DNA of 64,000 nucleotides from Oscillospiraceae bacterium (lineage in GTDB: Bacteria; Bacillota; Clostridia; Oscillospirales; Ruminococcaceae): assembly GCA_029007035.1 (NCBI GenBank), contig JAQXHC010000041.1, positions 124,001 through 188,000 on the forward strand, written 5' to 3'. Shown here one piece after another: positions 48,637 to 56,618 of this stretch (its first letter is position 1; the number at the start of each line of letters is the position of its first letter). Both the position numbers and the translations under genes were made by a program. The notes below the pieces were generated by a model. The model worked only from the letters and a program-made list of their open reading frames with translations, was not told the origin of the DNA and ran no database searches.

Positions 48637-50220
48637 ATGAAATGGTATGAAAACGCAATAATTTATCACATCTATCCGCTCGGTTTTTGCGGAGCACCTA
48701 AATTCAACGACGGCGGCGAGGTCGTTTACCGTCTTGATAAGGTACTTGAATGGATTGATCACTTCAAGGAGATGAACGTTGACGCAATTTATTTCGGACC
48801 TGTTTTTGAATCCGTTGAGCATGGATATGACACAACTGACTACAAGAAAATTGACCGCAGACTCGGAGATAACAGTTCGTTCAAGCGTATCTGCGATACA
48901 CTCCATGAAAACGGAATAAAGGTTATTCTCGACGGTGTTTTCAATCACGTCGGACGTAAATTTCCTCAGTTTGTGGATATTCAGGAGAAGGGACAGGCAT
49001 CCGGATACTGCGACTGGTTTCAGAATCTGAATTTCGGCGGTTCGAGTCCATGCGGTGATAATTTCTGGTATGAGGGCTGGAACGGTCACTACAATCTTGT
49101 AAAGCTGAATCTGCGCAATGTCGGTGTCTGTGATCATCTTATCGATGCCGTGAATTATTGGATCGAGGAATTTAAAATTGACGGAATAAGATTTGATGCC
49201 GCTGACTGCATAGACTTTGATTTTTTCAAGAGAATCCGCAGCTTCTGCAAGGGAAAGAATCCTGATTTCTGGCTCATGGGCGAGATAATTCACGGCGATT
49301 ATTCACGTTGGGCAAATCCTGAAATGCTCGACAGCACTACAAATTATGAGTGCTATAAAGGTCTTTATTCCTCCCATAATGATAAAAACTATTTTGAGAT
49401 TGACTACTCGATTAACCGTCAGTCAGGAAATTACGGTATATACAAGGGTATCAAGCTTTATAACTTCGTTGATAATCACGACGTTAACCGCCTTGCAAGT
49501 ACCGTAAACAATCAGGCTTATCTTCCGCTGATTTATACGATGCTTTATACAATGCCCGGTATTCCGTCGATATATTACGGAAGCGAGTATGGCATTCAGG
49601 GAAGAAAAGAGAATAATTCTGATGATAATCTTCGCCCGTGTCTTTATCTTGCCGACATGGATCGCGAGAATACGGCTCTTTACCGCCATATTGTCAAGCT
49701 TGGACGTATTTACCGCGCTTATCCCGCGCTTCGCACAGGTGAATATCATACAATTATTATCCGGAATCAGCAGATTCTCTACAGCAAGGAGCAGGGGGGA
49801 CAGACTATTTATGTTGCACTCAACCTCAGCGACTGCGAATTTGACCTCAGCTTCGGCACGCACCTGCCTGCTCTCGTTGATGTTATAGGAGCAAAACAGC
49901 TAAGCGTCGAGAACGGCAGCGCTTATATCAAAATGCCGCCATTTTCATCCATGATTATCGTTTCTGACGACATCGTAAATAATGAGCCGGAAACCGATGA
50001 ACAGTCTGTTGAGGACAAGGAGACTGAAATTATTGTCGGAGCGAAATATCGTCATTTCAAGGGCGGTGAATACGAGGTTGTATCTCTTGCACGTCACAGT
50101 GAAACTCTTGAAGAACTTGTTATTTATAAGTCACTTTCCGACGGTCAGGTGTGGGCAAGACCAAAATCAATGTTCGTCGGCAAAGCCGGAAATGTACGCA
50201 GATTTAAAATAGAAAATTAA
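48637..50220 (+). CDS. Cytoplasmic GH13 alpha-amylase-family enzyme fused to DUF1653
   Basis: A 527-residue protein with no signal peptide. The GH13 barrel starts at WYENAIIYHIYPLGFCGAP. Region I is DGVFNHVG. Region II is GIRFDAADCIDF (nucleophile Asp), region III LMGEIIHGDY (acid Glu) and region IV NFVDNHDVNRLAS (Asp). A beta domain follows. The C-terminal 60 residues match DUF1653 (GAKYRHFKGGEYEVVSLARH, then QVWARPKSMFVG), normally a stand-alone small protein. Likely substrates are maltodextrins inside the cell. The start is uncertain: ATG 48637 begins the conserved domain, but the GGAG upstream is 13 bases away. A GTG at 48562 is a weaker alternative. Confidence 0.88.
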   Translation: MKWYENAIIYHIYPLGFCGAPKFNDGGEVVYRLDKVLEWIDHFKEMNVDAIYFGPVFESVEHGYDTTDYKKIDRRLGDNSSFKRICDTLHENGIKVILDGVFNHVGRKFPQFVDIQEKGQASGYCDWFQNLNFGGSSPCGDNFWYEGWNGHYNLVKLNLRNVGVCDHLIDAVNYWIEEFKIDGIRFDAADCIDFDFFKRIRSFCKGKNPDFWLMGEIIHGDYSRWANPEMLDSTTNYECYKGLYSSHNDKNYFEIDYSINRQSGNYGIYKGIKLYNFVDNHDVNRLASTVNNQAYLPLIYTMLYTMPGIPSIYYGSEYGIQGRKENNSDDNLRPCLYLADMDRENTALYRHIVKLGRIYRAYPALRTGEYHTIIIRNQQILYSKEQGGQTIYVALNLSDCEFDLSFGTHLPALVDVIGAKQLSVENGSAYIKMPPFSSMIIVSDDIVNNEPETDEQSVEDKETEIIVGAKYRHFKGGEYEVVSLARHSETLEELVIYKSLSDGQVWARPKSMFVGKAGNVRRFKIEN

Positions 50221-50243
50221 TTCCTTTCATTGTTATCACACGG

Positions 50244-50284
50244 AAAAATCCCTCCGCCCTGTTAATGGGCAGGAGGGATTTTTT
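50244..50284. terminator. Bidirectional terminator between GH13 and LCP genes
   Basis: A stem of about 16 bp with one bulge (AAAATCCCTCC and GCCC pairing with GGGC and GGAGGGATTTT), A-run left and T-run right. It lies 24 bases past the GH13 stop and faces the convergent LCP gene end. Confidence 0.88.
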
Positions 50285-50306
50285 AATGGAGAGATAATAT
50301 ATGGTA

Positions 50307-51827
50307 TTAGTCGCTGAATACTTCTTCTTCGAGGAGTTTATAATTCTCGTCGAAATCGACAACGAGTACAGAGCCGCAGTCCTTATTTGCTCCGCTGTAT
50401 GTTCCATCGGAGGGAATCCGAATCTGCTCAATGTTGTATCCGATACAGAAAGGCAGTCTCAGCGAGAGAAGATACAGTTCGGATGTTGTCATATTGGTGG
50501 TTATGTTCGGAACAGCCTTGTCTGTAATTTCTTTTATACCGCTGATTCGTATGGATTTGAGTTTACCTGCGATCTGAGTCAGGACATTTCTCTGACGCTC
50601 GGTGCGTTCAAAATCAGCGTTGCCGACGTGTCGGATTCTTGCATATGAAAGTGCCTGCTTACCGTTAAGGTGAATTTTTCCTCCTTCGCTGAGCAGATCG
50701 GAATCGACGGCATCGCCCATAAGCTCGTTGACCTCCGCCTGGAGGATCGTGTTGATTTCCTTTGCTTCTGAGTCGGATACCTCAATTTCAATACCGCCCA
50801 CAGCATCTACAATTGCCGCGAAAGAACTGAAGTTGACAGAGATATAGTCATCAATACGTACACCGAAATTATTTTCTATAGTCTGCATCAGCAGATCAAT
50901 TCCGCCATAGGAATAGGAGTTGGTGAGTTTATCCCATCCGCGTCCCGGAATTTCAACATAAGAGTCGCGCATCAGTGAAGTGAGTGTGATTTCCTTGGTT
51001 TTGCTGTTGATTGAGAGCAGAATCATTGTGTCGGAGCGCCCGCGTTCGTCTGTGCTTCTTCCGTCAGTACCGACGAGCAGGATGCTCGTAACATAGCTTT
51101 CGGAGAGAGCGGATGAAGAATGACTGTAGCTCTCACTTTCAACATAGTTTAGCTTTTTGATAACCGAAAGCGACGCACAGGAGTAAAGTCCGAACGGAAT
51201 CGCGATAATGATCAGCAGAATGATAAGCAGTTTTAAAACAAAGGGAAATTTCTTCCTGCGTTTTTGTTTTTTCTTTTTCTTTACAGGCTGATTCTGCGGT
51301 CTGCCGGCGTTATTTTTCGGCGGCTTTCGATTAGGCTGACCCTGATGCGGCTGCGGACGGTTTCCGTCTGACTGACGGTAATATCCGTTCTGCCCGCTTC
51401 TGTTAGGCGGAGGAGTGTTGCCGTTTCCCCTCATGTTAATAGGACTTTCGTTGTCATAGTAGCTGTTTCGCGACTGCGGCTGCCCTTGACTATATCCTGT
51501 CTGCCGGGGATATCCGTTGTTTTGCGGATTCTGACCGTAGCTCTGCTGACGAGGATTTCCGTTATTCTGTGGATTCTGACCATAGCTCTGCTGACGAGGA
51601 TATCCGTTATTCTGCGGATTCTGACCGTAGCTCTGCTGCCGAGGATATCCGTTATTCTGTGGATTCTGACCGTAACCTTGCTGATGTGGATAGCCGTTAT
51701 TCTGCGGATTTGGTCTTTTTACGGGGCGTGAAAATTCCGCCGTATTTTGATTATCGGAGGGGCGGGAGAAAAACTGCGTTTCCTCATTGTCTGTATTTCT
51801 GTAATTGCCGTTATGTTTATCTGACAT
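50307..51827 (-). CDS. LytR-CpsA-Psr (LCP) cell-wall ligase with repeat-rich cytoplasmic N-terminus
   Basis: A 506-residue membrane protein that probably attaches anionic polymers or glycans to peptidoglycan. The N-terminal 180 residues are disordered, rich in Asn, Gln, Gly, Pro and Tyr. They include five 15-residue repeats (residues 40-114) and a lysine-rich stretch (KKKKKQKRRKK). One helix follows (about 190-215), then the extracellular LCP domain (about 240-470): SILLVGTDGRSTDERGRSDTMILLSIN in outline, LTSLMRDSYVEIPGRGWDKLTNSYSYGG, and SYARIRHVGNADFERTERQRNVL with the conserved Arg residues that bind the lipid pyrophosphate. Transcribed toward the terminator at 50244. Confidence 0.92.
   Translation of the reverse strand: MSDKHNGNYRNTDNEETQFFSRPSDNQNTAEFSRPVKRPNPQNNGYPHQQGYGQNPQNNGYPRQQSYGQNPQNNGYPRQQSYGQNPQNNGNPRQQSYGQNPQNNGYPRQTGYSQGQPQSRNSYYDNESPINMRGNGNTPPPNRSGQNGYYRQSDGNRPQPHQGQPNRKPPKNNAGRPQNQPVKKKKKQKRRKKFPFVLKLLIILLIIIAIPFGLYSCASLSVIKKLNYVESESYSHSSSALSESYVTSILLVGTDGRSTDERGRSDTMILLSINSKTKEITLTSLMRDSYVEIPGRGWDKLTNSYSYGGIDLLMQTIENNFGVRIDDYISVNFSSFAAIVDAVGGIEIEVSDSEAKEINTILQAEVNELMGDAVDSDLLSEGGKIHLNGKQALSYARIRHVGNADFERTERQRNVLTQIAGKLKSIRISGIKEITDKAVPNITTNMTTSELYLLSLRLPFCIGYNIEQIRIPSDGTYSGANKDCGSVLVVDFDENYKLLEEEVFSD
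51486..51710 (-). repeat. Five 45-bp tandem repeats in the LCP gene
   Basis: Exactly 225 bases encode five units of NPQNNGYPRQQSYGQ type (variants NPQNNGYPHQQGYGQ, NPQNNGNPRQQSYGQ, NPQNNGYPRQTGYSQ). The repeat is in frame and lies in the cytoplasmic tail before the membrane helix. The near identity at DNA level suggests recent expansion. Confidence 0.93.
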
Positions 51828-51884
51828 TGCAGTCTCCTTTCAGTAAACGCGAAAGGGTGCAAGAACAACCCTGCACCCACTCAG

Positions 51885-54440
51885 TTATAGCTTTTTCAGG
51901 CTTACAGCGAAAGCGGTAAGCGCCGTACAGATAAGGTTATATATGATAAGAGCAGTAGCCGATGTGTATATATAATCAAATGACTTTGAAAGAATCAGAA
52001 GCATACACAGTCCGAAGCCGAGCAGAATTGAGACCGTCTGAAAAATGAGTCCCATAATTGTGGCAGAATGAACGACTTTTGTACCGATAATCAGCTGAGC
52101 AAGTGACGAGAACTTACCGGTACACGCCATGGACGAGCTAAGTCGGACGACTTTGCTTGTTTCGGCATCGAAATCGCTGTGCAGCTTTTTCGGAACGATT
52201 CTGAGCATTTCCTCGGGTACTCCAAAGAGCGACGAGAGCTTCCGGAGAGATACACAAGGGTCAACACTTTTGATTATAACGCATATTTTATTTTTGCAAA
52301 GACGTCTGAACCATGTTTTAACGTCTTTATCGGCGGTCATATCAACGATGAACATTGCAGCGAGGTTTCCGGAAATGGAGAGATAAAGCGCTTCCTGGGA
52401 ATTGGCAGCGTACTCATCCTCCTTTGTTTTTGTCGGAATACCCTCAATGTTATGACTTGTCATAAGCTCACGGCTGCCGAAGAGAACACGCTTATTGTTA
52501 ATCCAGCCGCAGAGTCCGAGAGATTCCTCATACGAGAAATTTTCAATATTATAGAGCAATTCTTCCTTGCCGGCAATAACATCACTGAAAAGCTGCTGCA
52601 TTATGCTGTCGGCGTGATATGTCAGACTTGCAGCTTCAAGAAGAGCCTCATCGATTTTTGTATTTGAGAAAACCTTGATTCCGCTGAGCTTTACTGAGTT
52701 TGCCGGAAAAAGCTTGTCGGCATTTATCAGAATAGAATTTGTGTCGTAAAAATCGTCAACGCTCTGATAGCCAAGCATTATTCCCTTGTTGCGTATAGTT
52801 TTGTGAGAAACATTTTCAAGAGGAAGATTTGAAACAAGGGGAATTGCAATACATGACGCAGCACAGAGAAGCATTGTATATATCGAGAATCCGAACGCTG
52901 CGGATTCTGTTCCGACGAGAGTTCCCTGACGGGCAAATGTAACGAAAACTGCGATCAGAGCAGAGAAAATCAGACATAGCGGAGAAGCTTTGCGGCAGAA
53001 TTTGTCGGTCATATCCGAGGAATAGGTATACCGCAGAAAATCTGTGAGAAAGTCTGTTTTTCGCATTGAGGCGAGAATCGGGAAGTCCCCGAGAGTTCCT
53101 CTTGTCAGCAGCTCGGCGCGTTCCTCGTCACGGACGTATGATATGCCGTGACGGTCAAAATTTTTAGATACAAAGTTGAAATTGCGTGCCGCGCGTTTTA
53201 TAATCAGCAGCTTGCCCAGTGCGTTTATCAGCAGTGCAGTAACTCCAACAGGCATATATATGTGGATGTAATTCTGCAATACAAGTTCCGGAACGAGCAG
53301 AGCCGGAATAATCGCCGCAATGCATGAAACGATCGTGACGGCGGTCATAGAGTCACTGTCGGCACGGAAAGTGAACAGCTTTTTCAGTCCGTTCGTAATC
53401 ACCGAGGTCGAAGCCGCAGCGGAGACAACTCCTATAAGCAGGTGAAGAAGGAGATAGGTCTTAGTATTGCTTTTGCTTAAAAGACTTATAACGGGAATGT
53501 CAAACTGGTTGGTAATTGTGATATAAAGGCTTAAAACCGTCATCATCGTGAGAATGACGACTCTTGCGGTGATTGAGCTTTTCAGCTCGTAAATATCCCG
53601 TCCGACATCTTCAACGTCACCGTAATAGTTAAAATCTACGATGCGTTTTGTACGCTTTTTCTTTGCGCGTGATGATACGTATTCGTCCGTATCCTGAGTA
53701 ATGTGAACGTCAAGCTCGGAAGCGTCGAAATCGTAGCTTTCGCTGAGGTTAATGCTTGTTTTTTCAGCTCTCGGCGCAGGCTCAATAGGCTTTGACGCTT
53801 CGACGGCAGCAGGAGAGGGAACAATATCTGTTATATGTTTTTTTCCCTCCGGACTGTTAGCCTCGTCGATTATCTGGTCACGGGAGCGATTTTTGCGCTT
53901 GACTTTGGGCGGCGAGTACATATATTCGCCGTCCGGCCGTTCCTTTTTATATGTGAAGCTCAGGCTGTCGCGCCTGCGTTTTCTGCTTTTCTTGATGCTT
54001 TCGATTTCCTTTGCACGGGTTGAATCAGTCATGCGGCGGATTTTCGGGGTATGGTCTGCTCCGAATGTGTTTCTTACCTCTGCGCTGTCGTAGCCTGCGG
54101 TCTGCTGAGCCTGTGAAGCTGCACGGATCTCGCTCATTGCCTCAGAATTTACAAACGAAACCTTAGACCGTGAAAGATCTGAGGGTTTAACGTCATTTGC
54201 AGGATTCGGGCGGCGGAGTGTACCGTCTGAAAGTCCTGAATTACCGTGTTTTCTTAGCGTTGTCTGTGCGTTGATGCTGTTGGCGGCGACCTCTTCATAT
54301 ACAGCAGGAGTACTCAGCTTTTCTGCTGAATTGAGCAGTTTTTCGGTTTCAAGCCTGCTTTCATTTGTTTTTTCCGGAGCGTCTTTTTCGGGAGAATATT
54401 CGTTCAGAATATCTTCCAGTGACAATTTTGAATCAGCCAA
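51885..54440 (-). CDS. P-type ATPase-like membrane protein lacking the catalytic motif
   Basis: An 851-residue protein. The first 280 residues are charged and disordered-looking. Then come membrane helices (about 290-410), a soluble segment, a helix pair (about 485-540), a soluble domain (about 545-790) and a final helix pair (about 795-850), which is the helix order of heavy-metal P-type ATPases. The stretch SCIAIPLVSNLPLENVSHK then GIMLGYQSVDDFYDTNSILI occupies the place of the CPC helix and DKTGTLT site. Asp566 is kept, but KTGT is replaced by TNSI, and no GDGxND hinge is present. It is therefore probably inactive as a pump. It lies 11 bases downstream of rlmB. I know no named family. Confidence 0.75.
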   Translation of the reverse strand: MADSKLSLEDILNEYSPEKDAPEKTNESRLETEKLLNSAEKLSTPAVYEEVAANSINAQTTLRKHGNSGLSDGTLRRPNPANDVKPSDLSRSKVSFVNSEAMSEIRAASQAQQTAGYDSAEVRNTFGADHTPKIRRMTDSTRAKEIESIKKSRKRRRDSLSFTYKKERPDGEYMYSPPKVKRKNRSRDQIIDEANSPEGKKHITDIVPSPAAVEASKPIEPAPRAEKTSINLSESYDFDASELDVHITQDTDEYVSSRAKKKRTKRIVDFNYYGDVEDVGRDIYELKSSITARVVILTMMTVLSLYITITNQFDIPVISLLSKSNTKTYLLLHLLIGVVSAAASTSVITNGLKKLFTFRADSDSMTAVTIVSCIAAIIPALLVPELVLQNYIHIYMPVGVTALLINALGKLLIIKRAARNFNFVSKNFDRHGISYVRDEERAELLTRGTLGDFPILASMRKTDFLTDFLRYTYSSDMTDKFCRKASPLCLIFSALIAVFVTFARQGTLVGTESAAFGFSIYTMLLCAASCIAIPLVSNLPLENVSHKTIRNKGIMLGYQSVDDFYDTNSILINADKLFPANSVKLSGIKVFSNTKIDEALLEAASLTYHADSIMQQLFSDVIAGKEELLYNIENFSYEESLGLCGWINNKRVLFGSRELMTSHNIEGIPTKTKEDEYAANSQEALYLSISGNLAAMFIVDMTADKDVKTWFRRLCKNKICVIIKSVDPCVSLRKLSSLFGVPEEMLRIVPKKLHSDFDAETSKVVRLSSSMACTGKFSSLAQLIIGTKVVHSATIMGLIFQTVSILLGFGLCMLLILSKSFDYIYTSATALIIYNLICTALTAFAVSLKKL

Positions 54441-54451
54441 ACTGCCACCTC

Positions 54452-55213
54452 CTAACGGGAGCGCTCACTGCGCTGACGGAGAACCTCATACATGAAGATA
54501 CCGGCAGCGACCGATGCATTAAGCGATGTAATTTTTCCGAGCATGGGAAGCTTTATCATAAAATCGCATTTTTCGCGGATAAGTCGGCTTATTCCAAAGC
54601 CCTCCGAGCCGATTACCAGTGCGATACCGCCTGTGAAATCGGTTTCGCAGTAATTGCTTCCCGAAGCGTCGGTCCCGTAAATCCATACTCCGTTTTTCTT
54701 CAGCATATCGATGCACGCCGCAAGATTTGGAACTCTTGCCACGGGGACGTAGCTTGCCGCACCTGCGGATGTTTTGAAAACGGTGGAATTAAGCGATGCG
54801 CTTCGTCTTTTGGGTATAATGACTCCGTCCGCACCGGAGGTTTCAGCGGTACGGATAATAGCTCCGAGGTTATGCGGGTCCTCGATTTCATCGCAGATGA
54901 TGATGAAAGGGCTTGTCCCTTTTCTGGCAGATACGGCAAGAATATCCTCAGCCGTGACATATCCGGCGCAGGCTCCCTCAGCAGCGACTCCCTGATGGGA
55001 AGCCCCGTCCGAAAGCTGAGTGAGCTTTTCCTCGCGTACTTCCTTGACTACAACGCCCTTTTCCTTTGCAAGTTTTTTAATCAGGTTCAGACTTCCGCCC
55101 GAGCCGTTTATGTAAATCGTATCGAGGGGCGTATCTGACTTAAGCGCCTCAATAACGGGATTTCTGCCGACGATGATGTTTCGGCTGAAATCATTGCTGT
55201 TCATTTTTTCCAT
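54452..55213 (-). CDS. rlmB: TrmH/RlmB-family 23S rRNA (guanosine-2'-O)-methyltransferase
   Basis: SPOUT-class RNA methyltransferase, 253 residues. An N-terminal substrate-binding domain (IIVGRNPVIEALKS onward, about 10-90) precedes the knotted domain. The SAM motifs are IICDEIEDPHNLGAIIRTAETSGADGVIIP in outline, VIGSEGFGISRLI, and KITSLNASVAAGIFMYE. ATG 55213 begins a normal N-terminus. An in-frame TTG at 55231 has AAGGAG 7 bases upstream and is a credible alternative start. A leader of about 200 bases precedes it, containing a structured repeat-like element. Confidence 0.93.
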   Translation of the reverse strand: MEKMNSNDFSRNIIVGRNPVIEALKSDTPLDTIYINGSGGSLNLIKKLAKEKGVVVKEVREEKLTQLSDGASHQGVAAEGACAGYVTAEDILAVSARKGTSPFIIICDEIEDPHNLGAIIRTAETSGADGVIIPKRRSASLNSTVFKTSAGAASYVPVARVPNLAACIDMLKKNGVWIYGTDASGSNYCETDFTGGIALVIGSEGFGISRLIREKCDFMIKLPMLGKITSLNASVAAGIFMYEVLRQRSERSR

Positions 55214-55270
55214 ATCTTTTTGTGGAGGCAAGCCTCCGCTCCTTATTGTTCTTTTTGTCTATTTAATTTG

Positions 55271-55426
55271 AGGCAACACTGAAAAGAGCACAACGCCCGG
55301 TTTTGTACCAAATCTGCTCCTGTATTTTCAACCTTATCGCAGTCAGTATGCCTTGGGTGCCTTTTATGCGATCTGCCGGAAAATCCGGCTTTGCATCTCA
55401 GGCACAAGCTCTGCGCGGTATTGCCT
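55271..55426 (-). repeat. Candidate MITE-like structured element in the rlmB leader
   Basis: A 156-base segment bounded by imperfect inverted ends (AGGCAACACT at 55271; GGTATTGCCT at 55417-55426). On the minus strand it can fold into nested stems: GTGCCT with AGGCAC, ATGC with GCAT, GCCGGA with TCCGGC, plus AGAGC with GCTCT near the ends. The terminal AGGCAATACCG is shared with hairpins at 9907 and 40617. It carries no open frame of note. No clear target-site duplication is visible. Confidence 0.5.
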
Positions 55427-55439
55427 TGAGAATATTTCT

Positions 55440-55468
55440 ATTATACCATATCGAATTAAAAAAAACAA
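55440..55468 (-). promoter_or_regulatory. Promoter of rlmB
   Basis: On the minus strand, TTGTTT at 55468-55463 and TATAAT at 55445-55440 with a 17-base spacer. The transcript would start within a few bases of the structured element. Confidence 0.7.
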
Positions 55469-55510
55469 GTGCCTGCCTGAATTTGGCAGTGAATTATGAC
55501 AATAATTATT

Positions 55511-56377
55511 CTATGTTGCGTTTATCTCTATGACCGTCAGCTCAGGACGGTTGAAGATTCGCGGAATAACACACATTCTCATAGGAATTGCGAGTCCTCG
55601 GCTTATAATCTGAACTGTTCCGTTCTCGTTGAATAAACCGTTTGTACGGTCGGGAAAAATGCCCTGATCCGGAGCGTAAGTTCCTTGTTCAAGTACGAAA
55701 GGCAGTCTCCACTGACCTGCATGAGCATGACCGGAAAGTATCAGATCGAAGCCATGACCGGTCACAGATCCGATTCCTTCGGGTTGGTGTAAGAGCAGAA
55801 TATTGTAGGAATCAGGATTTACCTTCTCAATACATGAATCAAGCTGGGTTTTGTATTTAGTCGATTTGGGCTTTTTTGCATAAATATCAGTCATTCCCAG
55901 AACATTAACACGCTGTCCGTCAATTTCATATTCTGCGCAGTCGCCCTCAAGTACGTTTATTCCGAGGGAACGTACCTGACTGACAAAGCTGCCAAGGTCA
56001 TCGCGCGATTGCTCGTGATTGCCCTCAGCATAGCAGCATGGGTATTTTTCGGCAGTATATTTCATGACGGTAAGAGCATTATCAGTGCCGCCGTACTGAT
56101 CCACAACATCTCCGCCGAACAGTACGAGGTCAGGCTCTGCTTTTTCGATTTCACGGATCAGCTGAGTCTGCTCCGGACCGCCGTAAATACAGTTATGGAG
56201 GTCGGATATGAAAACGATTTTCAGTCCGTTCTCAAGCTTATCCGACTTCAGTACGTAATTTTCGGTTTTAAGGGAAAATCCCCACATATAGAGGTCTAAA
56301 GTCAGCAGCAGAGAAATTCCGCCTGCAATAACTCTCCGCTTTTTCCGGCGGAGAGTAAGCTGTTTTTTTTCAGACAT
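55511..56377 (-). CDS. Membrane-associated metallophosphoesterase (YkuE/YaeI-like)
   Basis: A 288-residue protein with one N-terminal membrane segment (about 17-37) and a calcineurin-type phosphoesterase domain. The metal motifs are ISDLHNCIYG, FGGDVVDQYGG, EGNHEQSRDD, LLLHQPEG and LSGHAHAGQWRLP. Relatives such as YkuE or LpxH-like enzymes act on phospholipid or lipid-linked pyrophosphates at the membrane face. ATG 56377 overlaps the stop of the acyl carrier protein gene (ATGTCTGA). It is the last gene of the MBOAT operon, so it may recycle a product of that pathway. Confidence 0.9.
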   Translation of the reverse strand: MSEKKQLTLRRKKRRVIAGGISLLLTLDLYMWGFSLKTENYVLKSDKLENGLKIVFISDLHNCIYGGPEQTQLIREIEKAEPDLVLFGGDVVDQYGGTDNALTVMKYTAEKYPCCYAEGNHEQSRDDLGSFVSQVRSLGINVLEGDCAEYEIDGQRVNVLGMTDIYAKKPKSTKYKTQLDSCIEKVNPDSYNILLLHQPEGIGSVTGHGFDLILSGHAHAGQWRLPFVLEQGTYAPDQGIFPDRTNGLFNENGTVQIISRGLAIPMRMCVIPRIFNRPELTVIEINAT

Positions 56378-56618
56378 TTTTTCCTCTTTCACAGATTATA
56401 TCAAGCATTTCGCCGACATTTTTCATGCCCGAAACCTCTTTCATTCTGAATCGCAGTCCGAATTCATTTTCAACCGCACCAACAAGGTTGATATGCTCAA
56501 TGCTGTCCCAGTCCTCGATGTCAGCTGAGGTCGTTGAAGGAGTAATTACGATTGAATCGTCGTCGAAAACGTCTCTGAAAACGTTGGTAAGCCTGTTCAT
56601 AATTTCATTTTTGTTCAT
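56370..56618 (-). CDS. Acyl carrier protein of the FkbH/MBOAT operon
   Basis: An 82-residue carrier protein. The phosphopantetheine attachment Ser lies in DWDSIEHINLVGAVE (DSxxH variant of the DSL motif). The helix pattern is that of ACPs, with FGLRFRMKEVSGMKNVGEMLDII at the end. ATG 56618 is chosen with AGGAG upstream; the frame runs much further upstream but only as a shadow of the FkbH gene, which it overlaps by 14 bases. It is separate from fatty-acid ACP by context and presumably carries the group made by the FkbH-like protein. Confidence 0.9.
   Translation of the reverse strand: MNKNEIMNRLTNVFRDVFDDDSIVITPSTTSADIEDWDSIEHINLVGAVENEFGLRFRMKEVSGMKNVGEMLDIICERGKNV

Noticed and set aside
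48484-49293. Minus-strand open frame of 269 codons opposite the GH13 gene
   Set aside because: The + strand product has all GH13 catalytic motifs. The antisense translation is not protein-like and lacks a ribosome binding site.
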